A stretch of 64,000 bases of DNA from Paulinella micropora (Eukaryota; Cercozoa; Imbricatea; Euglyphida). Both the position numbers and the translations under genes were made by a program. This document shows positions 1 to 64,000 of the stretch, piece after piece (position 1 is the first letter of the stretch; each line of letters starts with the position of its first letter). Under the pieces are notes generated by a model. That model was not told the origin of the DNA. It ran no database searches and saw only the letters and a list, made by a program, of their open reading frames with translations. The stretch spans positions 40,357-104,356 of the forward strand of contig BJOX01000058.1 in the NCBI GenBank assembly GCA_009731375.1. Reading direction: 5' to 3'.

Positions 1-3000
1 GACACGGTCACGTATGAAAAGACGGGCCTCGATGATGTCTCGGAAGAGGACTTAGGCTTGGAGGAGAACAGAGAACCCCTCAAGCAGCATAAGCAGATGT
101 CTGATGAAGATTTGCAAGAGGCGGCGCGGAACATATTGGAAGAAGGAGTAGGCACGGAGAAGGAGAAGGAGCTTTTAAAAGCCAAATTAGAGGCGAACAA
201 GGAAATTTTTGACCCTCCACATGCAGGTGGTGTCAAGCCTGAAGATTTCACTGCGGTTATTTACAAAATACCGGGTGCGGAGCCGTCACCGGCACCACGA
301 AGGGCGAATTTGAGTATACATGAGGCGAAGATAGCGGAGGAGCTAGCAAGACAGCTGCTCAATGAGGACTTTATTGAGAGATCAACATCCTCAATAGTCT
401 CACAACCGAGAATAGTGCCCAAGCCAGGAGGAGAATGGCGCCTGACAGTTAACTATGCTCGTGTTAACAAGGTGCTGGAGGAAGAGAGAAATCCTCTCCC
501 GACATTAGAAGAAGGAAGGAGAGTACTGCGGAATGCAAAATTCTATTCGGTCATTGACCTTAAGAATGGCTTCTGGCAGATACCACTGGAGGAAAAGTCC
601 AGATGGCTGACGGCGTTTGTGGTGGGTATGGAAATATACCAATGGAAAGTGCTTCCGATGGGCCTCAAGCAAGCCCCAGGACTTTTCCAGAAGGCGATGC
701 AGAAGATGTTGAGCAGTCAGTACGATGATTTGTCTGACGGTGGCTTTATGAGAAGGCGGGGACAGAAGGCGGGAGAATATGCATTTTGCTATATCGATGA
801 CATTATCGTATACTCTAACACAATGGAGGAGCATATCGATCATTTGTCCGATATATTCAGGCGCATCGGAGCTTTTGGCCTGAAGTGCAATCTAAAGAAG
901 TGTCAACTTGCCAAGACGAGTGTGACATACTTAGGGTACGAGATCTCCCATAATCGAGTCTCGATATCCAAAGAGAAGAGGGAGGAGATTATGAATCGAC
1001 CGATACCGAAGAACCGCACTGAATTGCACTCATTCCTTGCGATGGCGCAATACTATAGCCAGTTTATACCCGATTGGGGTGCAACACGGGCTAAAGTGGA
1101 GAAAATGATAGATTTTGGAGACTTTGAGAAGTGGGACGAAGAGGCTTTGCAAGCGTTTCATGCGCTCAAAGATCTCATTTACAAAGACCCGAAAGACGGA
1201 GGACTGGTGTTAACGATGCCCGACTTTACGAAACAATTCGTAGTCGATACAGACGCATCTAAGTTTGCGATTGGGGCTGTATTACAACAAGAGGATGAGG
1301 AGAAGAAATTACGCCCAATCATGTTTATTAGTAGGAAGTTGTGTGCGGCGGAGAGAAACTATTGCACAAGGCAAAGAGAGGCGTTGGCGGTAGTATGGGC
1401 CCTCAAGAGGCTCAGAGAGTATTTGTGGGGAGGACCTCAATTTACTGTCAGAACTGATCATCATAACCTGTTATGGTTGATGAATCATGAACAGACGGGA
1501 CGGCTGGCGCGGTGGCAAGCGTTCTTGTCTTGTTTCGATTTTACAATGGTCCATCTACCGGGAAAGCGAAATGTGGTCGCTGATAGCCTCTCTAGGCTAG
1601 AGTTTAACTCAGAAGTATCGGCGTTGGTGTCCACGGTGGAGATGGAAGACTTGTCCACTGACAAGGTGTATGAGGTCAGCCACATTGAGGCGATGGAGAT
1701 GGCGAGTGGAGTCCGATATGACCGCACAGGTCTACGGTACAGTCCACAAGGCCCGGATCACGGGATATGTTGTGAGCTACATACCCAGGAGGACGCTGAG
1801 TGGTCCTATGAGGTATATGAGAATGCGAAGGCGAACATAAGAGAGGAAGAGGAGACGCAGGAAGTTTATGCGGAGCCTCCTCAAGAGCGGAGAAGTGACC
1901 TAGACGATGACCCGGAAAGAATCGGGGTACGGCTAGAAGATGGTACTATCCATATAGCCTCGCCTACCGCATGGAGGCAACAACAGGCTCAAGATCCGGA
2001 GTTTAAAGAACTGATACAGTTATATCAGAACCCGGATGAGCTACGGATGACGAAAGCGATCAAAGATCAGATGAAGGAGATGGGATGGAGAGATGGTCTA
2101 CTGTGGTACAAGGGCCTTCACGGTCGCTATGCGTCACAGCCGGACAAATGGACCCTTTGGGTACCGGAGAGTCTGAGACGATTTATATTTGTCGCAGCCC
2201 ACAATTGCCCACTTTTGGCGCATCCGGGTCGACAACGAACTCATATGTTCGTAGCGAGGCGATTCTGGTGGAAGAAGATGAAGGAGGAGATAGATCAGGC
2301 GGTGGATGCATGCATCCCGTGCAAGATAAACAAAACACCACTGAAGGCAAATTTCGGCCTGATTGGCGAATTTCCTCTTCATGCGGGGATGTTTGAGTTT
2401 ATACACATTGATCATGTGGGACCTTTCCCAGAATCGAAGGATGGTTACAAATACCTCCTTACGGCTATTGACAGAGCCACCAACTATGTGTGGATCATCC
2501 CTGTCAAAGACGTTACCGGCAAGACGACGGCCGAGGCGCTGATCGATAGGATCATCTCACAGATCGGAGTACCAAGAAAGATATGTTCTGATCGAGGCTC
2601 GGACTTTAATAACGAGGTCATCGACAAACTATCTAAGTATTACGGGATGAAATGGCAATATGTTACTGCCTATAACCCGCGAGCAAATGGGAAAATCGAG
2701 CGGGTACACAGACCCCTCAAAGCCTCGCTAAAGATGTATTGCACGAAGAAGGAGAATCAAAGAGCATGGGTCGAGGCAGCACCATCATTTGCGTTTGCAA
2801 TGAACTGTCTACCCTCTACGGCGTTAGGAGGCTCGAAGAGCTCAATCTCGCCATATCAGTTAGTATATGGGCGTGAGCCTGATATCCCGACTTCGCTCCT
2901 TCACCCAAAAGACACTTGGGCGGATGCGGATGAGTTGTTTGGGATGAGACTTAGAGTGAAGATGGAGGCGGAACAAATAGTCAGGGCGCATAGAGAGGCG

Positions 3001-4128
3001 GAGCGCCGAAAGACTGATGCTGAAGGGGTGCGACAAGCGCACTTGGATCAGATCAAGTTCCAGGTCGGGGATATTGTACTATTGTACCATCCTCAAGTCC
3101 CGAAGGGAGTCAGCTCTAAGCTGTTCACTCACTGGAAAGGACCTTATCAGATTATGGAACAGACGGGACCTCTGAATTACAAGATCAGGGGTAGAGGGAA
3201 GGTGCAAATTGTGAATGTAAGAAGGCTGATTAAGTATGATCCCTTCTTACTGGAAGATGAATCCGTTGAGGAGGCGTTAAAACGGATGAAGGATGATTTC
3301 AAAGAGGTGCCGCCCATCCACAAGGAGGCTGGCATAGACCAAGACGATGCTTATCGGGCACCGATAGCTGAGAAGGAGGAGAGTGAGGTGGACAGCAAGG
3401 AGAAGACTGACCGCATAAGCGCGGTGGGGACTCAGTCCAAGTCTCCGCGAGAGCATAGCGGAAAGAAGGAGAAGATCACAGAGGCGCAGCTAAGGAGAGC
3501 GCGGAATGATCTTATCAACGACCAACCGAGGAAGGCGATGAGGTCGATGAGATCAAAGGACGTCCACCAGGAGGAGGAGGGGACGGACACTGACCCAAAC
3601 GCGGGCAACGTTGAGATTGTCCATGAGCGATGGAAGGAAGGCGATGCGATAGCAACCATCGCATGGGTGAAAAATGTTTTCTATCTGATGAGACCAGCGG
3701 AACAACATGTCGCTGATGACACTCTCTCAGACTTATACTTGATGCGGGTCGTGGCGGTCCCACGACAGATGCGTGTCACACGGACACTCAAAATATCATC
3801 AGCCGCAAAGATAGTACAACCGATACTCCAGTTCTGGAGAAGTATGGACCCGGTTGAGGATCCAAAGGCAAGACATTATCTGCCAGTATATAAAGACGCA
3901 AAAAGTCTCGAGACATGGGATGATACAATTACTCCCAGAGACAAGGATTACACTGCGTGGACCATTCAGACACTGCCAAGAGGAGTGCTTGATGTCCCTT
4001 TTGAATTATCGTTGGGCGGAATCCCTAATAAGATCTGGGACATTCTCGAACAGTCAAAGTTCGATCTGACTTTTGTTGGTGGTCCTCCACCAGGCAAAGA
4101 AATCCGCGCCAGACGACGAAGGCAGTGA
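1..4128 (+). CDS. Ty3/gypsy-type retrotransposon polyprotein (RT-RNase H-integrase), 5' end outside window
   Basis: The frame is open from base 1, so the protein starts upstream (probably Gag/protease); the TTG at 58 is not a convincing start. Numbering codons from 58: reverse transcriptase is at about 75-340, with the first catalytic Asp in VIDLKNGFWQ (D167) and YIDD at 245-248. RNase H is at about 380-515 (D399 in TDAS, E441, D467 in TDHHN, D509 in VVADSLSR). The integrase zinc finger is H715-H722-C752-C755, and its catalytic triad D785, D845, E881 has the D,D35E spacing. A GPY/F-like module lies at about 1003-1060 (WKGPY). The order RT-RH-IN defines Ty3/gypsy. A further ~290 residues, K/E-rich then globular-looking, follow; I recognise no chromodomain or envelope there. 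No frameshift or internal stop is visible, so the copy may be young. It ends in TGA at 4126-4128. Confidence 0.95.
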   Translation, partial: DTVTYEKTGLDDVSEEDLGLEENREPLKQHKQMSDEDLQEAARNILEEGVGTEKEKELLKAKLEANKEIFDPPHAGGVKPEDFTAVIYKIPGAEPSPAPRRANLSIHEAKIAEELARQLLNEDFIERSTSSIVSQPRIVPKPGGEWRLTVNYARVNKVLEEERNPLPTLEEGRRVLRNAKFYSVIDLKNGFWQIPLEEKSRWLTAFVVGMEIYQWKVLPMGLKQAPGLFQKAMQKMLSSQYDDLSDGGFMRRRGQKAGEYAFCYIDDIIVYSNTMEEHIDHLSDIFRRIGAFGLKCNLKKCQLAKTSVTYLGYEISHNRVSISKEKREEIMNRPIPKNRTELHSFLAMAQYYSQFIPDWGATRAKVEKMIDFGDFEKWDEEALQAFHALKDLIYKDPKDGGLVLTMPDFTKQFVVDTDASKFAIGAVLQQEDEEKKLRPIMFISRKLCAAERNYCTRQREALAVVWALKRLREYLWGGPQFTVRTDHHNLLWLMNHEQTGRLARWQAFLSCFDFTMVHLPGKRNVVADSLSRLEFNSEVSALVSTVEMEDLSTDKVYEVSHIEAMEMASGVRYDRTGLRYSPQGPDHGICCELHTQEDAEWSYEVYENAKANIREEEETQEVYAEPPQERRSDLDDDPERIGVRLEDGTIHIASPTAWRQQQAQDPEFKELIQLYQNPDELRMTKAIKDQMKEMGWRDGLLWYKGLHGRYASQPDKWTLWVPESLRRFIFVAAHNCPLLAHPGRQRTHMFVARRFWWKKMKEEIDQAVDACIPCKINKTPLKANFGLIGEFPLHAGMFEFIHIDHVGPFPESKDGYKYLLTAIDRATNYVWIIPVKDVTGKTTAEALIDRIISQIGVPRKICSDRGSDFNNEVIDKLSKYYGMKWQYVTAYNPRANGKIERVHRPLKASLKMYCTKKENQRAWVEAAPSFAFAMNCLPSTALGGSKSSISPYQLVYGREPDIPTSLLHPKDTWADADELFGMRLRVKMEAEQIVRAHREAERRKTDAEGVRQAHLDQIKFQVGDIVLLYHPQVPKGVSSKLFTHWKGPYQIMEQTGPLNYKIRGRGKVQIVNVRRLIKYDPFLLEDESVEEALKRMKDDFKEVPPIHKEAGIDQDDAYRAPIAEKEESEVDSKEKTDRISAVGTQSKSPREHSGKKEKITEAQLRRARNDLINDQPRKAMRSMRSKDVHQEEEGTDTDPNAGNVEIVHERWKEGDAIATIAWVKNVFYLMRPAEQHVADDTLSDLYLMRVVAVPRQMRVTRTLKISSAAKIVQPILQFWRSMDPVEDPKARHYLPVYKDAKSLETWDDTITPRDKDYTAWTIQTLPRGVLDVPFELSLGGIPNKIWDILEQSKFDLTFVGGPPPGKEIRARRRRQ

Positions 4129-6026
4129 CAAAGAAACTATTTTTCTTTATGCGTCTCAAATAAACTGATTGATTGCCCACGGCGTATCATGATTTGATCA
4201 TGCATCATCAGTTATCAATATGAATATTAAAAAGACTCAGTGATATAACTTGGCATTCGATCGCAACATACGAGTGCGAAAGGTCGATCGACGATGATAC
4301 TACACCGTATACGGGGATCGCTAGTGTATTGAGCGATGGTGTTCCCGGGTATGACCCTTTCCAAGTCCTGGGATGATGTTCTCGAAAATGAAATGTTCTC
4401 TGAAACTTTCATTAAATTATTTTTTACGATAGATTATATACTGTCGTACCTGAGCACGGTCAATCTCTACTTGTGTCGGTATATCGCAGGGTCGGGTACA
4501 TACACCTCGACTTCGGATATAGCTATTAGGACTGGCCCCCTAATACTATATCATAGGATATCCGCCTTATACAAGGGTATGTCATTAAAAAAGACAATGT
4601 ACTTACGATCTCCCTGTGAATAATAATAATAATAATGATAATGATAAGAAGAAGAAGGAGATCAAAGGGGGAATCGTACTACAGCACCACGTTGCTTGTA
4701 TTTTTTTATTAATTGTACGTTTGTTCTTGACATACTGCCGAAAAAAAAAAAAAAAAAAAAAAAAAATTGAGGGGAAGGAGTTCAAAATTTACAAGAAAGG
4801 CTAGAGAATCCGCTTTGACGTGCCGTATGAGGATATATTTATCGTCTTTTAGCGTCTATCCGTGGGTCGATGCGCTGTGTGGCATGACTCCATAGCGCAT
4901 ACTATTTGCAGAAAGAAATCAGAAGGTGTATGACGAAAATGCTATTTCCGTCATAAAATCGGGAGGGGGTACTGTAGGCATCACCCCCCGGATAGCCGGT
5001 AAAAAATACCTTTTCCTGGTGACAGGTGCACCAGCTTGTTTTTCAGTATTATTTGTCAGGATTGGACCTGATGCCATTTTATTCCTGGTCTGTTGCAGTT
5101 TTCCTTTTTGGCTTCACTGAGCTAATATAACGAGACATCATTCTCATTCTTGAGGACTGTGTTTGGTTGTATTACCGACTTTTTACGAGCTATCGTTGGG
5201 GGCATTACAATACATCTGTGGAAAAGTCTGAGTCTTCCAGCCACATTTTGTATGAGAAAACATTTTTCTAAGAATCTTATATTAAGGGTTTTATTAATAT
5301 CATTTTTTGTTCACCAATCAACTTTTAATACAATATTAATATTGACAAATGTGTAAAATAAACGAACGAAACACAAAACGAAACAACAAAACGAAACAAA
5401 AACAAAAGCAAAAACGAAACAGAAAACAAAAAGAGTGACCGATTGCCAAAAGAATACTTCTACTGCACATGACCTAATCAGCTTCAGCAGTACTACTGAC
5501 TTATTTTTTTTACATAAACTGTTTTCACTGAACCAATCACTACTCCGAGCCATCCGTGGCATTGAATAATCACGACTACTTACACGGCCTTCCCACTTAT
5601 CCCCCTGACTAGTGGCAAGTAATTTCTTTTTTTAAGTGTTTGCGTAAAAAAGTAATATATGATAGTGATGAAATTAAATAAAACTTAAAATAATAAATTA
5701 ATTTATATATTAATTAATAATATTCTAACCACCGCCCCCCCCTCCCCCCCCGCTCCCCTTCCTTCCGCCCGCTTCCGGTGACCTATTAATATCAATTAAC
5801 CAGTGACTCGTGACAGACCATGTCAGATTCGCCAGAGATAAATCAAGTTACTACTTAACTTTAAATTCTAGTGATTATTGATAATGTTATATTAATATAT
5901 TATCAATATTATCAACGATGACTTACTATTATCAGGCTAGGAGTTTGGCAGTTTGGTTTGGCCACACACAGATTTTAATCAGGCATCGCCTCAACACAAA
6001 TCTAGAAAAAAAAAAAAAAAAAAAAA
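4129..6026. other. Non-coding region between retrotransposon and ArfGAP gene
   Basis: No credible gene is seen. The first ~500 bp may be retrotransposon 3' UTR or LTR, but the other LTR lies outside the window, so limits cannot be set. It also holds an (AAT)/(AAG) tract at 4620-4660, an A-run at 4741-4766, a CAAAACGAA-type repeat at about 5350-5430, AT-rich DNA at 5650-5730, a C-rich run at 5732-5770 and an A-run at about 6006-6026 directly after the ArfGAP stop codon. The two genes converge here. Confidence 0.6.
4646..4673 (+). promoter_or_regulatory. Possible polypurine tract of the retrotransposon
   Basis: This purine-rich stretch has a single TC interruption and ends in AAAGGGGGAA, as expected of the plus-strand primer next to a 3' LTR. 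It lies 0.5 kb after the pol stop. The following base pairs do not start with the usual TG, and no second LTR is available for comparison, so this is tentative. Confidence 0.25.
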
Positions 6027-61818
<55,792 letters not shown>

Positions 61819-62740
61819 TTCCTTGAAGCACAGCTAGCTCCAAGTTGTGTTCGTTTCAGTAGGTTTCCTTTTCAAAGGCGATGTTTGAGTCGAGAAGACG
61901 AAAGAGGAGAAACACAGAGATCTAAGAAAGGAACACAGAGAGATCTAAGAAAGTTGAAGAAAAATACAATAAAGGATGTTACAATACTCAAATGGCGTTT
62001 TTCTGCCAAGCGAGTGAGTACGCCCTAACAATAATTTCCCTCAGCCAGTAAAAAACTTTGATAGTGTGACTAGTCTAGGATATAAAGGATACAAAACTAG
62101 TAAACAGTGTAACTAGTAAAATTAGCACTAGTAGTAGAATTAGCTATGCTCTAGACCTTCTAGACCTTAGACTAGTTAGAATAGCTAGACACTTGATTCT
62201 ACTAGTTCTAGTAGTTCTAGGTATACTATGTATTGTAGGTATTAATATTACATTAGCAGTGCTTTATTTCTAGTATTTTCGCTAGTTTAATATAAACTCT
62301 TAAAAACTAATATTCTAGATATTCACTACATTCAAGATCGCACTTTATTAATAACATTTTCAAATATTTTAATTCTAAATCTAGTAGATAGCTGAGAACA
62401 ATGAGGATAGCAGTACTTAATTTTTACCTACTTTAATTTGATGTAAGCTCAAAATAATATTCAAGATCGTATTAAAACATATACAACTATATTAATACAT
62501 TTTGAATTTTTTTATCCTAAACATTCTACTTGATTTTCAAACTTTCAAAACCATTTTGAAGATTAAAACCTAAACATTTCAAGGACCCCACACACACACC
62601 CCTCCCCCTTCAATCTGGAAAAAACCACCGCACACCAACACACACTTGCAAACCCCGCGTCCTCAGCCTTCACACCTTGCACACTAACCTTATCAAGCAT
62701 TCATATGTAAAACAAAATATGTATACTCTACATATCTATG

Positions 62741-62795
<55 letters not shown>

Positions 62796-63010
62796 ATATC
62801 TAGAACAGTAAGCAAGGTTCAATGGAGGAAAATAAGATAGACATGATAGATAGAAGAAAGGAAACAAAAAGGAAAACGTGGAGGAAAATAAGATAGACAT
62901 GATGGATAGAAGGAAACAAAAAGGAAGCGATATGATATGATATGATATGATATGATATAGGGACACACTATAGTCATGCGATCTAACCCAAAGAAGCAGC
63001 ATTTTTTTTT

Positions 63011-63044
<34 letters not shown>

Positions 63045-63063
63045 GGTTTTTTTAATTTTTTTT
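61819..63063. other. Upstream region of the ArfGAP gene
   Basis: About 220 bp next to the ATG is unique, with a ~20-bp direct repeat (AACACAGAGATCTAAGAAAG) at 61911-61950. From 62035 to 62700 it is AT-rich unique DNA with many CTAGT/ACTAG motifs. (TA)n at 62750-62790, a duplicated AAATAAGATAGACATGAT segment, (GATAT)n at 62933-62957 and a T-run follow. No promoter element can be named. Confidence 0.5.
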
Positions 63064-63332
63064 NNNNNNNNNNNNNNNNNNNNNNNNNNNNNNNNNNNNN
63101 NNNNNNNNNNNNNNNNNNNNNNNNNNNNNNNNNNNNNNNNNNNNNNNNNNNNNNNNNNNNNNNNNNNNNNNNNNNNNNNNNNNNNNNNNNNNNNNNNNNN
63201 NNNNNNNNNNNNNNNNNNNNNNNNNNNNNNNNNNNNNNNNNNNNNNNNNNNNNNNNNNNNNNNNNNNNNNNNNNNNNNNNNNNNNNNNNNNNNNNNNNNN
63301 NNNNNNNNNNNNNNNNNNNNNNNNNNNNNNNN
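63064..63332. other. Assembly gap (269 N) inside a poly-T tract
   Basis: T-runs border both sides. Confidence 0.97.
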
Positions 63333-63360
63333 TTTTTTTTTTTTTTTTTTTTTTTTTTTT

Positions 63361-63684
63361 TGTGTGGTTGCTGTAAGCTGTTTCTAGATTTCCTTATGCG
63401 CACAGTGTGACTGGCTTTCCCTGACGCACAGCTCAGACCGAGTACTTAGCTTTGATTTTGTAGCTAGTACTTGAAGCGTTGGCATCGACGTGAGTCTACA
63501 TAGACATCAGGGATTGAAGATGAAAATAGGCAATCAGACAAGAACATGCAAGAGCAAGACTGAAAACAAGAAACATATAAAAAAATCATGACTTAATTAC
63601 TTGGATGAGAGAGAGAGAGAAAAGAGGATTCGGAACAGAACGTGAGTGCATTCGAATGAAAACGTTTTACACTAACCGAAGATA
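63361..63684. other. Unique DNA, no gene recognised
   Basis: No supported exon, RNA gene or repeat apart from a short (GA)n at 63608-63620. Confidence 0.5.
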
Positions 63685-63922
63685 GTATATTATGCGGCTA
63701 GCCACAAATTTGACGTGCTTTGCGGGCGAGCCGGGCCGGCGAGCAGTTTTATCGGTAACCTGACCACATTTTGTGGAGGTGACCGATAATAGTATATTAT
63801 GCGGCTAGCCACAAATTTGACGTGTTTTGCAGCCGGAGAGCCCGCAAAACACGCCAAATTTGGCGCGCCTCTCATGTAGTTTTATCGGTAACCTGACCAC
63901 ATTTTGTGGAGGTGACCGATAT
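63685..63922. mobile_element. Foldback element, TTATCGGT family: two copies in tandem
   Basis: Two units begin ATAGTATATTATGCGGCTAG (63685 and about 63789). Each ends in the small foldback TTATCGGTAACC ... GGTGACCGATA. The first unit lacks part of its right large arm. Confidence 0.8.
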
Positions 63923-64000
63923 AAAACAGGTAGAGTTGAAGAGAACTAGCTGTGTTTCTGGTGAGGCAAGCGACAGATACACATACAAGGCCCTCATGTA

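Noticed and set aside
505-3763. Minus-strand and alternative-frame ORFs inside 1-4128
   Set aside because: Shadows of the Pol reading frame, with no domain of their own.

Overview
This is a stretch of repeat-swollen eukaryotic nuclear DNA. GT-AG introns, a Ty3/gypsy-type retrotransposon, a tRNA-derived SINE family with (AAT)n tails, several non-LTR retrotransposon ends and foldback elements all indicate a eukaryote. The lineage cannot be fixed from the sequence. An intron-rich protist such as an alveolate or stramenopile alga is only a guess.

Layout: positions 1-4128 carry the 3' part of a Ty3/gypsy gag-pol reading frame that is open at the left window edge. Positions 4129-6026 are non-coding. 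Positions 6027-61818 on the minus strand look at first like 56 kb of microsatellite. Read as introns, they hide one gene. I could chain 28 small exons (12-441 nt). Every junction is GT-AG and every intron phase is compatible. Together they give a 2109-nt CDS (702 aa plus stop), about 3.8% of the span. The protein reads as a BAR-like helical region, a PH domain, an ArfGAP zinc finger (C-x2-C-x16-C-x2-C-x4-R) and ankyrin repeats, which is the architecture of ACAP-type Arf GTPase-activating proteins. Positions 61819-64000 are the upstream region, an assembly gap and a tandem foldback element.

The most unusual feature is how the introns are built. Around at least ten exons the flanking intron holds an array of partial copies of that exon. 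On the 5' side each copy carries the acceptor plus the first part of the exon. On the 3' side each copy carries the last part of the exon plus the donor. Copies are separated by tetra- or hexanucleotide repeats. The single complete exon sits where the two arrays meet. I call these exon-edge echo arrays. Several microsatellite motifs are iterations of the splice site itself: (GTAT)n and (GTAA)n after donors, (CTAT)n before acceptors. Six exons start with GT directly after the acceptor AG. All eight copies upstream of exon 20 have gained AG|GTATAA, the form of a recursive splice site.

Other repeats in the introns are a non-LTR family (A) ending in TCAT(CTAT)n with an RT-tail-like reading frame, a second family (B) with the same terminus, a third (C) also with a TATC tail, an (AAT)n-tailed 410-bp element, a 1.2-kb element made of 180-bp units each holding the palindrome CGCAAATATTTGCG, two foldback/MITE-like families, a 2.6-kb minisatellite and a 1.2-kb polypurine tract. 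Eleven runs of N interrupt the window; none falls in an exon I assigned.
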